64,000 bases of DNA from Paracyclopina nana (Eukaryota; Arthropoda; Copepoda; Cyclopoida; Cyclopettidae), in NCBI GenBank assembly GCA_019096065.1, contig JAGUCH010000002.1:1252501-1316500 (forward strand). The letters are read 5' to 3'. Below are positions 13,504 through 24,922 of this stretch, piece by piece. A program made the position numbers and the translations under genes. The notes below the pieces were generated by a model. It did not search any database, was not told where the DNA came from, and was given only the letters and a program-made list of their open reading frames with translations. The stretch's first letter is position 1, and the number at the start of each line of letters is the position of its first letter.

Positions 13504-16375
13504 TTAGAAGCATCTTTGTATGAATCTGGGCAATTTTCTGTAAATAGAATATTCAGCCAAAATTGCCAAAGAAGAGGTGACTAGAACCGCAAGTCCAATG
13601 ATGGTGAGAATGCTAGGCACCTGCAATAAAAAGTGGCTAATTAAAAACTGCATTTTCACGCGAAACTCTTGGCTTACTTCCTGATTGATGATAGCTTGGT
13701 AGGTGTACAAAGCCACTGTGTAAGTCATCTTGGTCATGCAAATGGCCACTGTGGGAGATGAGCACTTGACACTCTTCATAAAAAAGGTGGTTCCAAACAC
13801 GATGAGCAAGCCTTGGAAAATGCACTTTTAATAATGATGGCTGTAAAAGTTTATAAATAAATTAACCTTGAGAAGTCATCAGCATCCAGTCAATAAATGG
13901 AATGTTCACAATATCAGGAGACAAAATTCTTTGAGTGGGATCTCCTTTTGCAGCCAAAAGTCCAAGAAAAAAACTAAAATAAAAAGAATTCACTTATTTT
14001 TTGACAATTGTGATTGAAATCAGTTAGACCTACCCGGCAAATCCGGAATAGAAAATCAGCAATCCATTGTTAACAGCAGATCCAGTTGCTGAAATGGCAA
14101 TATTTGCCAATCCACCAAGGATGGAAACTCCCAAAATTCCAGCCAACATCCCAATGGTTGAAGGCTCTTAAAGGCAAATAAAAAATTGGCAAGAAAATTC
14201 TTTCAACTCTTCTAAAGTAAATACCTTTTGCTGAATCTGGATCTGAGCTGAAAAGCAAGAAAATCATGGGAGGTTTGACCACAACAATCAAACTTGCCAT
14301 CATCAAAGGAATAAAGATCAGCTTCCATAATTTCAGTGGCTCTCTAAAATAGTTATAAAAGCCTTTGTTTGCTAGTTTCAGCCATGTTTTTTTCATCCAT
14401 GAGTTACTCACTTGAGAATGATCAAAGACAACAGTGGAGTAGTTATGGTAATTAGGGCCAAAACAGTCTCAGCATCAGCTAGGTTCAACTTATGAAAGGT
14501 GACATAGTTACAGAAACCTTGGATTCCATATAAGAAAGCCTAAACATGTTTTTTTTTCACATTAGTTATTGCAAGATTTTGGACTTGAAAGGTTTAACCC
14601 TTGTGATTTTACATCTCACTTGTGCAATCTATTCTCCTTTTATTTGCTCCTTCCTTATTTCTTACCTCTCTAACAAATCTTATGGCTGCCAAACTTTCTA
14701 TGACAAAACTTTGGTATTGGCTTTGGCTCATTTCATTAGTTATGCCATCACACTAAATTTAACTATGACAATTTCCTTATGCACTAAATCTAATGAAGGT
14801 CTTGCTACCTTTTTCTTTTACCTCTTTGAATTTGTGTTTGACCTACTAAACTTGGCTATTCTTTTTTGCCTTCTGATCAAAACATTGTCCATATTTTCAA
14901 CTAGCTTTGCTAACCTCATTTTTGATGAAGTCAAAGCTTTGATTCTTTTTGAGGTGGGTGCTTGTTGTGGTTTGATTTTGATTTTGGGCTTGGAATTCGC
15001 ATTCATTACTGATATCTCTTTGAATACTAATTATAATGTTTTCTTGTATGGATATGAAAAAGCTGAATTCAGCCATTATTCAAAAACTCAAGAAGCCCTT
15101 GGTTTGATTACTTTCTCATACATTGTTGCTCTTCAGTTCAAAATGGAATATGATAGAATGAAATTTGGGGAAGGTTCCCTTGCTGCTTATCTGAAATGGT
15201 CCAGGCTTGTTGTGGCTTTAGTTTTTGCTGCTCTTCTCTCACTTTTTGTGCCCTTGTTAACTGGGGACAATGTCCATGTGAAGTTTATTGCCACCATTTT
15301 GATTTGTTCCATCACTTTTATCATTCTACCCACCATTTTTGTGCTAAACCATAATGGCTTGCCTTGTTTCATCAAGTCTAAGCTGTACCTTTGCTAATCC
15401 TATTTCTTGCTAATGGACCTTAAAAGTAATCATACTTTGGCAATTGCTTTTCAGCCATGACTAGGTAATTCAAAATTTGTCTTGATAATTTTTTTAAGAA
15501 CTCACATAGAGCACTAGAAAAATTTTGTGATTATTCCTAGCTGGTGGAGGAGGCCAAAGCCTTTGACATAGGCATGTACTGACAAAAAGCCCAGGAAGTA
15601 ATATCTGAAATTAGATTTTTTAATTTTAGATGCCTTTTGAATGGCTCGATTTAAACCTGAACCAAAGATCCAGTGATGACAAGCTCAATAGTGTTCAAGT
15701 TCACATTTTCCACCATCACTCTGCAGCCACTATAAACAATTCCTGCTGCTCCAGCCCAAAAGGCAGCTGAGCCAATTTTCATGCCATTTCTGAGAGCTTC
15801 AAAATTGGACTCTTCTATGGAATCATCAAATGATTCCACTGAATGGTCCCTATGTGTGACCAGATAGTATGTTTTTGTGTAATAACTTGCCAGGCACTAA
15901 TTTTACCTTCTGCCAGCTAAAAGTGGTTCAGTTTCTGCTAAATTATAGTGATGGTGTCTTGCAAGGGCTTCATGATAAGGAGGGGGTGATGGGCCTATAA
16001 ACACCAATTTTATTTGCATCAAACCCTCAAGCAGTGATATTTTCACTTACCATGTCTGCCAGCAATGACATTCTCTTGTGCCAATCTTTGAACAAAAAAA
16101 TTTTAATGTCAAGTAAGTTGAGAAACTTTCTCATACCTGTCTGTTGTTGGGCCAAAATTTCTTGTTCCATTATTGTGAGAGTCTAGAGCTCTTCTTGCAT
16201 TGTCAAAATCCAGGTTTTGTTGCCTCATAAGAACTTCAGGGTGATCTAAGAGGTTGTAACCTGGGGCTGAAGAAGCAGGATAGAAATTGCCACTCATGCT
16301 TTTGTTTGATTCTTCCATTCCTAGCTGAGTAAAGTACTGCTGATCAAAGGTTGAAAGAGAACTTGTTCCTCCCAA
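13504..16375 (-). CDS. Drug/metabolite-transporter superfamily protein (SLC35/EamA-like)
   Basis: Eleven exons join in frame to about 463 aa: 16137-16375, 16051-16085, 15907-15994, 15657-15849, 15506-15604, 14412-14539, 14225-14343, 14034-14166, 13867-13973, 13678-13811 and 13504-13620. The first ~150 residues are hydrophilic. About ten hydrophobic helices follow, including KIGSAAFWAGAAGIVYSGC, AFLYGIQGFCNYVTFHKLNL with ADAETVLALITITTPLLSLI, and IGMLAGILGVSILGGLANIA. The last helix is followed by a short basic tail. The ALYGxQ...LADAETV...TP pattern fits EamA or SLC35-type exchangers of Golgi, ER or plasma membrane. The substrate cannot be assigned. The intron 14540-15505 hosts an opposite-strand ORF. 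Confidence 0.78.
14546..15397 (+). CDS. Intronless seven-helix membrane protein nested in a transporter intron
   Basis: I do not recognise the family. The 283-aa ORF fills almost all of the 966-bp intron of the opposite-strand SLC35-like gene. Seven hydrophobic stretches can be counted: about residues 16-40, 55-79, 84-116, 132-155, 178-192, 219-236 and 244-265. Loops between them are short and polar, and the end is short and basic (NGLPCFIKSKLYLC). The layout would suit a seven-transmembrane receptor, but no GPCR class motif (DRY, NPxxY) is evident. Codons are strongly T-rich, unlike the flanking exons. A chance ORF of this length and regular hydrophobic pattern is unlikely. Expression is unproven. 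Confidence 0.6.
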   Translation: MFFFHISYCKILDLKGLTLVILHLTCAIYSPFICSFLISYLSNKSYGCQTFYDKTLVLALAHFISYAITLNLTMTISLCTKSNEGLATFFFYLFEFVFDLLNLAILFCLLIKTLSIFSTSFANLIFDEVKALILFEVGACCGLILILGLEFAFITDISLNTNYNVFLYGYEKAEFSHYSKTQEALGLITFSYIVALQFKMEYDRMKFGEGSLAAYLKWSRLVVALVFAALLSLFVPLLTGDNVHVKFIATILICSITFIILPTIFVLNHNGLPCFIKSKLYLC

Positions 16376-16564
16376 GCTGACTTCTTTTGCTTGACTTCAT
16401 AAGCAAGTTTTTTTTTCATTTGCATACTAGTTATGTTGTTTAGTCATCTTTTCAGGACATGGACAACTGTGATAAGATTGAAAAGGAAGTTGCTGTTTAA
16501 TGATTTTTTCATATGCATTTTTTGCTTATCTGATAATTATGCATATAAAGTAATGAATTCAACC

Positions 16565-17241
16565 ATGAAAGAGGTTTGGATTCTGGTTAACCTAATTTAT
16601 GCAGTGAATTGTAGATGTTTTACTCCCATTTCTGGAGCTGGTTGTTATGGCCTTCATCCAATGGCACCTGTTAAACAGTACATGAAAACACCTTTACCAT
16701 ACAAAGTAAGGTTTTTTCCCTATGGTTTTTTAGATCACTAATTGCCCTTTAACAGCTTGAATATGACACCAATTTCCTCAACTTTGATTCAGTGATTGAG
16801 TTGAAACTGACGAGGATTGACAAAATTTCAGGACCTTGGCTGGAGACTTTCATGCTCTCAGCTTTTGCTGAAAATGGCTTAATTATTGGTTCATTCTCAA
16901 CAAATGACAAGTTAGCTTATTTAGAATGTCACACCAATGTTCTTTTTTGAACTGAAAAGCATTTCCATAGGAGATTGAAGGCTGAAGATTGCCCACAAAA
17001 TCCAATCACAGTTGGAAGGTACAAATGGGATTTGCCCAAAGTTGTGCCCAGGAAAGCAGCTCTCATCACCAAAGGTCCAATTTTTCAAGATGAGATAAAA
17101 TTCAATTTTTCAGTGCCAGCTGAGCAGGCTGATAATTTTCACACAATGCCCATGATTTTTGGCTTCAATGTCACCATGTGTGTACCTGACCATGTTGTGT
17201 GGATGAACAAACGTATTAGTGGAGATTTCATTGTGATTTGA
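16565..17241 (+). CDS. Secreted Reeler-like domain protein
   Basis: Exons 16565-16705, 16756-16910 and 16971-17241 join in frame to about 188 aa; a Met 12 nt upstream (16553) is an alternative start. A signal peptide is visible (MKEVWILVNLIYAVNCRC). The mature part has CYGLHPMAPVKQY, SGPWLETFMLSAFAENGLI, IGSFSTND, then a Cys and a W-containing strand (GRYKWDLPKV), and EIKFNFSVPAE. This order resembles Reeler domains (paired Cys, a 'GF-LLQAR ... G-F' core, then W and F-x-F strands). The similarity is modest, so the assignment is tentative. It is divergent from the SLC35-like gene, with about 190 bp between the two starts. Confidence 0.6.
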
Positions 17242-17289
17242 TTTATTATTAACAGTAGTGTAATGGGGGACAATAGTATGAAAAAGTGT

Positions 17290-18482
17290 TTAACTCTCCA
17301 GTTTGTATGCGAGGTCTGGTTTGAGTAGTTCAGTCAATTCAGAAATGTAACTTTGGGCCATTTGTAGCGTTTCGTATTTTGATAGCTGCCTTTCTGGTCC
17401 GAGGCCTGGTAGCACTGTTCTTAACCTGTCAAAGCCTTTGTTGAGCATGTCCATTCTTCGCCTTTCTCTTGCGTTGGCTGCCAGCCTTCGTTTCTTCATC
17501 ACTTGATCAGGAACTGGTTTGCTTTGAGATCGGGTTGCATCTTTAAAATTGCCTCCAGCCTGCAAAAGTATAAAAATCGTAAGAATTCATATCTTTGTTC
17601 TTTGAATTGTGGTATTGAATGCAATTTTACATTCAGGTAATAGGTATTTAGAGAAGAGTATTGCTCAATCATTGAATACAAATAGTCTGTATCATTGAAT
17701 ACAGAATAGCCTGCATCTTTGAATTCAGATCATCTGTATCTTCGAATACGGAACATCTGTATCTTTGAATACGGATCATCTGTATCTTTGAATACGGATC
17801 ATCTGTATCTTTGAATACGGATCAACTATATCTTTGAATACATGTCATCTGTATCTTTGAATACAAACAACCAGTATCTTTGAATACATGTCATCTGTAT
17901 CTTTGAATACAAACTACCAGTATCTTTGAATACAGATCTATTCTTAAATGCAAATAACTTGCATCATTGAATAGACAGATAAGTAGCAGCTACAAATCAA
18001 AGCAGATGAGCTAGACCTTTGAAATGTACATTTAAGTACAAATTTACCTTGGCTTTGCTTCTTGAATTTGACGTTTTCTTCTCCTTGCCACTTTTGGTGT
18101 ACCTCTTTCCAGGTGGTGTGGACAAGGAGTCATCCAGATCATCATCTTCAGTACTTGTATTCATGGACTCTGGTCCTCTTCCAAATTGCTGCTGGATGAT
18201 ATCCGAGTAGACCGATATTGTGGAGTTGAGCACATGGTTTGAGGTTGAGGGTGGGAGGCCAGTTAAGAAAGCAGCTGAGTAGGGCAAATTTGGCACAACA
18301 AAGCTAGATGGCGCCACTGGCATGAAAGCTGACCGTCTCGAGTCTTTCCTGCTCTCAGCTGTGGATTGGCTTAAATTCGTTACATCACGTGGGGAATTAG
18401 GAGGGTAGAACTGTCTGCTGCTGTTGTTGTTGTTATTTTTCCTATTGTTGCTGGTCTTGACACTGAGGTCTGTGGGCTCCAT
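17290..18482 (-). CDS. Atonal-type basic helix-loop-helix transcription factor
   Basis: Atonal-family factors drive proneural and sensory-organ fate. Exons 18048-18482 and 17290-17559 join in frame to about 234 aa. The N-terminal exon is Ser/Asn-rich and acidic in places ([16 protein letters not shown]), ending in a basic stretch. The bHLH is near the C terminus: [20 protein letters not shown], then [20 protein letters not shown] and [29 protein letters not shown] and [14 protein letters not shown] are diagnostic of the Atonal group. The Met at 18482 (MEPTDLSVK) is chosen over the upstream Met because it has a conventional N terminus. The long gene-poor region upstream is where regulatory DNA would lie. 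Confidence 0.92.
17640..17975. repeat. ~23-bp minisatellite in the bHLH intron
   Basis: About 14 imperfect copies of a unit like CATCTGTATCTTTGAATACG lie in the single intron of the bHLH gene. Variants end in ...AATACATGT or ...AATACAAAC. Confidence 0.85.
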
Positions 18483-18965
18483 TTTGTGTACTAAACTGAG
18501 GAAGTTGATAAAAAATGGGCGGGAAATGATAGTAGTAGCAGTTGTGGCACACTTCAAGCTAATAATTTCATCATCAATCTTTTTTGAGCTGCTAAGCTGT
18601 CATTATTATTTTTGGAGCACGTTGATGGCCATTGCAAAAAACCATAGATATCCGTGGATCAACATCACTATTATTTTTGGGTGGCCCCTGAAAGTAGAGA
18701 AAAAGATATTAGCCCTTGGCTATCCAACCATCACATCAATAGCAATGCAAAGGCCCAGTTCATAAAGTGCTATATTTATTATGTCAGACTTGTCTGGCAA
18801 ATTCGGGCAAATCACTAATGAATTTTGTCATTTGTTTTTGCAAAAATTGGCCTAACTTAACGAGAAAGAGTAATCCTATATTACTTTCAAGCTTTTTTCA
18901 CTCATTTTTCACACCAATATTTTCTCCAATTATTAATCATGATATGTTATAGTCAATTTTTTGTT

Positions 18966-19222
18966 TAGGTTCTTGACCGGTTGAACCAAGAAGCGAGTTG
19001 AGCTTTTTGGGGCGCCAAAATATCATATTTTATAACATATCTAGTTGTTTGTAATTTATTTATGTTTACGTTCCTGACCGGTTGAGCTGAGAAGCGAGTA
19101 GAGCTTTTTGGGGCGCCAAATAATCTTATGTTATAACATGTCTAGTTGTTTGTAATTTATTTTTGTTTACGTTCCTGACCGGTTGAGCTGAGAAGCGAGT
19201 AGAGCTTTTTGGGGCGCCAAAG
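18966..19222. repeat. ~101-bp tandem repeat, about 2.6 copies
   Basis: The words GACCGGTTGA and AGAGCTTTTTGGGGCGCCAA recur near 18974, 19076 and 19177. Linkers contain CTAGTTGTTTGTAATTTAT. The array is non-coding and lies just upstream of the bHLH gene. Confidence 0.85.
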
Positions 19223-21399
19223 TATGAAAAATAGGATCAGCTGAACGTGGCTTTCTTCGTTCAATCAAGCTTTTCTTCAGCTCATTGTCGGCAAAAGGTC
19301 AAAGAGCTGTACATACTATAAGATACACTCTATATAATGACACATGCAATAAAATTGGCTATGAAAAATGTGAAAATGGACAGGAAGTGAGACGAAGCAG
19401 GTGAAGTAGGAGCAGTTCCAATTTTCAGGCTGATCCTTCTTGAAAAGTAGTGACAACAACTGAGCTGAAACCACCCAAAGTGTTGAGACCTAATGGACCA
19501 TGTCTCAATCATTCAAGCTGGGGTGAGACCATTGTCTGGAAATTGACTTGGAAACTTCAGAAAAGAGACCGAGACCCCCTCGGAGAAGATCCTACCAAAA
19601 ATTGGTTTCGCCAACCAAATAACTCCCATACTTCTATATATGCTTTACTATCTTTCAGCCGTTGAAAACGCAATCTTCGCCTATACATTATCAAGATGAC
19701 AAAAAGTTACTGGAAAAAAAAGAAGAAGAAGCCTTTTATCACCTTCAACATCTTCCCCAAATCTACACTAGCTTTGTGCTTGTAATGGCTGCGTTCATCT
19801 ACGCCAAAATGCTTGAATAATTTTTCTACGGTGTTTTGATGGTTATGTCAAAATAAGGCTGCATTCAGCTGCATATTGTATTCTTCATTTTAGCTAAAAA
19901 TCAATGTGAAAATAAGCTTAATTGCTAAAAAAAGCAATATTATATCAATTGTGACATTTTTGGCCTTGAAAAGTTGATATGAACTGGCCTGATTTTTCCC
20001 ATAAATGTCCCATATTTTAAGGCAGTTGAACCAGTCTTGAAAGAGCTCATAGGCAAAATCCTATCAGTTTTCAAAACTGAAATGATAACTTTGTTGCATA
20101 TTTTAACAAAGGTAAATAATTTTTTTATAAAGAATTTGGCAAAGCAACTTTTTTTCAATTTTGCTGAACTCTCAAATTTCTGGCCTCAACCTAGAAATTT
20201 TAACTGAAGTCATATTGACCCGACGAGATGTGTCACGCATATTAAGGGGACCCATGATTATTAGAGAAAGTTAGTGAAGCGAGCATCTCAATTTGAGGCG
20301 TCTGGTGGTGGTGGAAAGCGGCGCTTGTGAGCTGTTATTAAAAGCTACCTCCTCGGTCTCATATTAAGGGTTCTTGACATGTCACCTATATTCGCCTGTG
20401 TGTCTCCCATAATAATAATAATGGAGGAGCAGATGGTCAACGATGACTCGCTCGCTCATAGGAAGCCTCAGTATAGACTCAATTCTTCAAACCAATTGAC
20501 GCAATCAAACATCAACAAAAGCTTATTGAAGCCCAAATAACCAACTCATCATAGTAGTAACCATTTTTAAAATGTGCTTCTCATCTAATATTCAATTTTT
20601 GATTGTTTACATAATTTCTACTTAGATATTGGTTTTCATGTCTGAAATCATGCTTTTTTGGGCCCTTTTTTCACGGCTCAAAATTGGAGCCAATTTCGTG
20701 GGAATTCCCATTTCTGCTGATTTTTCGCATTTCTTGGCCAAAATTGCAAAGGAAATAACATAACCAACTTGACAAGATTTCCAGTAGATGGAGAACTTAT
20801 TATACATTTGGCTTTTTGCCTCCTCATTTATTAATAGCTCAAAGCTGAGCGTAAGGCGGTGAAAATGTATTTAATAGAACACAAAAGGGGCCATTTTAAT
20901 TCAAAAACTGCTGCTGCTTTATTGTTGTTCCCATCATTCTGAAGAAGTTGAGGTGTTGGTCAAAAGTGTCTCCAAACAATAATTTATCACCATGTGGCAT
21001 TCAGATTGAAAACAGACTACTATTAATTGTGCTCGTAGTAGGAAAGCGAGATGACATGAAAAGAAGGTAGCTGTCATCTGAAACCCTCCACAAAGAATTT
21101 TATAGCCTCAGCAGAAGTGGAAGAAAATTTATTTTCAATAGCTCTTCGTCATCATTATCATCATCAGAGCTTCCAAATTGTACACCTTCACAAAGGAATT
21201 TTCAGTTAGGTGAAAAAAAGCGCAGTGGCTTGATGATACATTTGATATTTATGGGTGTCAATTCGTCACTGGCCCTCCTCATCTGCTCGCACGATTTTTT
21301 TCGAGAGAAAAAGATTAGGAGTCCAAATGCGAATTTTGTCATCCTTTCTGCCCTCGATCATTCGAGGATTCAGGCATTCAGCTGCATATTTTAATATTG
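19223..21399. other. Intergenic, no gene recognised
   Basis: There is no ORF with domain-like content. Short scattered fragments resemble the interspersed repeat described at 21400-22080 (for example around 20640-20770). Some of the DNA may be regulatory for the bHLH gene; no specific site can be named. Confidence 0.5.
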
Positions 21400-22080
21400 C
21401 GGTGTCTTGGCAAAAATATCAATGTGGAAAATAAGTTGAAATTGCTTGAAAGCACAATCGGATTTTTCTAAGATTCACAGTTAAGCCAATTTCGGCCAGA
21501 CAATTCCAAAAAATCTCGATAAATCGGGTTGAATTTGCTTTTTGTGCGATATTTGGTCAAAACATCGCATATTCATTGAAAGTGAGCGAAACATTGATGC
21601 GGAAAACAAGTCAAAATTCCCTTAAAGCGCAATCGGATTTTTCACAGATTCAAAATTGAGCCAATTTCAGTCTAAAAATGCAAAAAAATCTCGATAAATT
21701 GGCTAGAATCTGCTTTTTGTGCGACATTTGGACAAAACATTGCATAGGCTCATCATCTTATGTGTCTTCGATTGTGGCTTAGTTGCAGTTGTAATTGGCT
21801 CTTTTTTACTGATGAGGTTGCGATGTCAGTAAATAAGAACAACCATAACCAAGCCACGATCAAATAAGCAGAAGATAATGGGCCACATTCTGTACGAGTG
21901 AGTTCAATATCGATGATTAAATTAAGTCAAAATAGCTTGAAAGCACAATCGGATTTTTCACATATTCACACTTGAGCCGATTTCGGCCAACAAATGTCAC
22001 AAAATCATGGGAAATCAGCTTGAATTTGCTTTTAATTCGATATTTTGTCAAAACATCGCACATTCGTAAAAAGTTAACCA
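21400..22080. repeat. Three copies of an interspersed non-coding repeat
   Basis: Copies near 21425-21575, 21590-21750 and 21935-22070 share GCACAATCGGATTTTTC, then a line like AAGCCAATTTCGGCC, a run AAAATCTCGATAAAT and TTTGTGCGATATTTGGTCAA. Related but diverged text recurs elsewhere in the window (26.9-27.8 kb, 28.4-28.8 kb, 32.2-32.6 kb). Confidence 0.7.
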
Positions 22081-22820
22081 AGGCCTTGAAATATTCAATC
22101 TCTTAAGCCCTAAAATGCTAATTCCTGCTTTTTTAAGAAAAATGAAACAAATTAAGAAAAATGTTTTTTTGGTTATGGCATGAAACTGTGAAACTTTGGT
22201 GCAGATGAGAAGTGGAAGAAGCTCGAGGAAGGCGTGACAGTTTAGGCCGTAATGATGATAGCGAGAACCTGGTATTTTTTTCAGCGCTTTGAGATGTTTT
22301 CGGTAGACGCTAATTATGGCACTCGGAAACTTTTTTCTATCTGGACCCAAAAATAATTCTAGTTGTAGTAGTGGCTCTGACCACCCGCAAAACATTCCCA
22401 ACTGCAGCAGCATGAAAAACACGTGCCATAAAACTCCTAAATTGCTCCAGAAGAATTTATCAACTATGGTCAAATCAGCGGAATTTGATACAACTTTTTT
22501 TGCGCATCATGAACCTGGGCTAATCTTGAAGAAGTTGAAATTCTGCTAGACCATTTGCAGAGACAAAATGTAGCAAAATATGGGGAAATTGTTGTTATTT
22601 CACTTTTTGGAAGGTCTCAAAAAAAAGCGAGCCATTTCGTCACGCGCGTCTGGAAAACTGCGATAAGAATTCTTCAGCAGCTGAAGGTAAAAAAGAGCAA
22701 CAGTGTAAAAAAAAAGATCCTTTGTCGATCTTCTTCTGTCTGTCTGTCGTCAAAATCAAGCGTTTGGTCAAGGGGGCAATAAAATAGATCGACTTCTCAT
22801 TATGATGGTAGTATCTATTT
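22081..22820. other. Intergenic, no gene recognised
   Basis: There are several short ORFs with no domain-like text and no tandem repeat. The right edge borders the inverted repeat at 22821. Confidence 0.5.
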
Positions 22821-23004
22821 ATATATGTAAACAATTTATAAAACAAGCTAATAAAATAGCTGAGCAAATTTTGTAAAGTAAAAATCGAGTGGCAACTTTG
22901 CGGGCTCGAGCTTGCGAGAGCCAAGTAATGCTACGAGATTTTTACTTTGTAAAATGAGCTCAGACATTTTGTAAGCCTGTTTTATAATTTGTTTACATAT
23001 ATAT
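22821..23004. repeat. Imperfect inverted repeat (fold-back), ~73-bp arms
   Basis: The arm 22821-22893 (starting ATATATGTAAACAATTTATA) is the imperfect reverse complement of 22930-23004 (ending TTTGTTTACATATATA), with a 36-bp spacer. The arms share GTAAAGTAAAAATC against GATTTTTACTTTGT. It is likely a small fold-back or MITE-type element. Confidence 0.75.
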
Positions 23005-23008
23005 ACGA

Positions 23009-23594
23009 TTTTATATGATGGAAAGTAATTTTCAAATGTTAATGAAGTTACCAGACCAGGCAATCTTGACTTAGCATTTGATCCATTACTTTGAGGGCTT
23101 GGGTTGAGAGGCCCTCAGTAGTGCAAGAGTAGCCGAAAGTGTTAATGAATCACTTAAAAAGTGTGCAGTTTGAATTTGGCCCTTTTTGCAGCTAAAAGAT
23201 GTGTTAGATAAAGTTTTGGCTGGTAACTGTGTTATAGACTATGCTCCTCTGCTAAGCTTTGCTCAGCTTAGAAGAAGAATAACAAGGAATTCTAACAACA
23301 ATTTTTTCTATCTGTAGTGGTAGCTCAGTCAGTAGAGCGTCGGATTCCTAATCTAGATGATCAGGGTTCGATGCCCATGCAAGGCATTTTTTCTCCTTTT
23401 TTCTCCTTTTTTCTGCAATGGGATTTACTTCTTGCTGGTCATACAGAGGAGCAACACACCTTATAAAATACTTTATAATGTGTGTCACTTGATAAAGTTA
23501 AACGTCAGAGCCTTTATATATGTGTAGTAATATGAACTGAGACAAATTGGTAAACTGAATTATACATGCGAAAATTACTTTCCATCATATAAAA
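23009..23594. mobile_element. ~586-bp element with 25-bp perfect inverted ends, containing a tRNA-like sequence
   Basis: The left end, TTTTATATGATGGAAAGTAA then TTTTC, is the exact reverse complement of the right end, GAAAATTACTTTCCATCATA then TAAAA. No coding sequence lies inside, so it would be non-autonomous. A tRNA-like segment sits in its centre. I could not settle a target-site duplication. Confidence 0.65.
23311..23386 (+). other. tRNA-derived sequence with pol III A and B boxes
   Basis: An A-box-like TAGCTCAGTCAGTAGAGC lies at 23321-23338 and a B-box-like GGTTCGATGCC at 23365-23375, at normal tRNA spacing. The D arm pairs (GCTC/GAGC). The acceptor ends do not pair, and the T and anticodon stems are weak (the loop would read CCT). 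T-rich runs follow. It looks like a tRNA pseudogene or SINE head rather than a working tRNA. Confidence 0.6.
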
Positions 23595-24547
23595 ATTAAT
23601 TATTTTCACCTCTCTGAAGCTCAAAGTCAGTAATTTTTAAACGAATTCTAAACAAAGTTCAGAATATAATAAAAAGCACATTTTTGTACACAAGATTGCT
23701 AAATAGTATCGATATGAAAAACTAGCCAAAATTGCTTCAAAAAATGCTAGGATTTGCTCATTTTGGCCGAAAATAGTTGGCAAAAGACAATACGCGGAAT
23801 TTCGCAAAGCTGCTTAATTTTCGTGCTTTTTTTTTAAAGGCTCCCTTGGAGGTCTTGAATGTGTGACTTTTTTTATCTTTTAGCGCTCCTGATTAGCCCT
23901 TTTTTCCGCCAAATGGCCACAGCTCGGTTTCTGCAGATGCAGAAAAAGCCAAGCTTTTGAAATTGAGTGGGCAGGTGTGCCATCTTTTCATTGTTTCACC
24001 TGTTGATTTCAGTTTCTCTCTTCCATTTAAAACCGCTGCCTCAATTCTGCTTGTTGTCAAGATCTTGAGTAATCGAGGAAAGTCATCAATTGCTGCCGCG
24101 TTATTGTTGTTATTAATATTAATGGCTCACTGGCGCACAGTGGACGAATTGTGCGTTTTCTCCCGCCGTTGGCCCAGTGTGCGTTGATAATGAGCCAAGT
24201 GCCCCATTCTTATTATTAATTGAAGTCATGATATGAGCTCGCAAGCTTGGCTGTCAATTAGACCGCGTGGGGAATGCACAGTGGTCGGAAATCTCACTTA
24301 TCAGCCTTGTCCATCATTAATCTTGGCTGCTGGGGTTAAAATTGTCCCGTCTATATAGAATACGCACCAAGGATTAGCCAGGAATGCTTAGCATTTTTCC
24401 ACATAAAGCTAAAGCTAAAGCGCGCGCGCGCCCGTGTAAATTGATACCCGAAAAACAAAACAAACTCCGCGCGTTGAAATCTCCAACTCAATGCAACGAG
24501 CTTTTTGTAACCATTTTCTTTGCTACCCTAAAAAACCAAGTATATTC
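23595..24547. other. Intergenic, no gene recognised
   Basis: It contains a diverged fragment of the interspersed repeat near 23690-23790 and short GCGCGC runs near 24420. No credible coding sequence is seen. Confidence 0.5.
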
Positions 24548-24922
24548 TTGCTTTTCCTGGCCACACACAAATGGGGAAAAATACTGTTTTTTAAGTGCAG
24601 TTTAAGCAAGAAAATCAAGCAGTTAAATAGGCTCTGCTGGTAAAAGGCACTTTTTGGGAAAGGCACCTACATAAATTGGCACTACTATAAAAGGCACCAT
24701 ACAATATAAGCACTTGAATAAAAGGCACTATATAATTAATATTGGCACCCCTTGTGCAGTGCCATCGTAATATAGTGCCAATTTTTGCTGTGCCAATTTA
24801 TGCAGGTGCCTTTCCCAAAAAGTGCCTTTTACCAGCTGAGCCTATTTAACTACTTGATTTTCTTGCCTAAACTGCAATAAAAACAGTATTTTTCCCATTT
24901 GTGTGTGGCCAGGAAAAGCAAG
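24548..24922. repeat. Large inverted repeat (fold-back element), ~133-bp arms
   Basis: Arms 24548-24681 and 24791-24922 are near-perfect reverse complements. The outer ends are CTTGCTTTTCCTGGCCACAC and its complement, and the inner ends TAAATTGGCA and TGCCAATTTA. The centre is rich in GGCAC words. The element is non-coding. Confidence 0.85.

Noticed and set aside
23311..23386. Functional tRNA-Arg(CCT) gene
   Set aside because: The acceptor ends do not pair, and the T and anticodon stems have mismatches. Only the A and B box words and the D arm are good.
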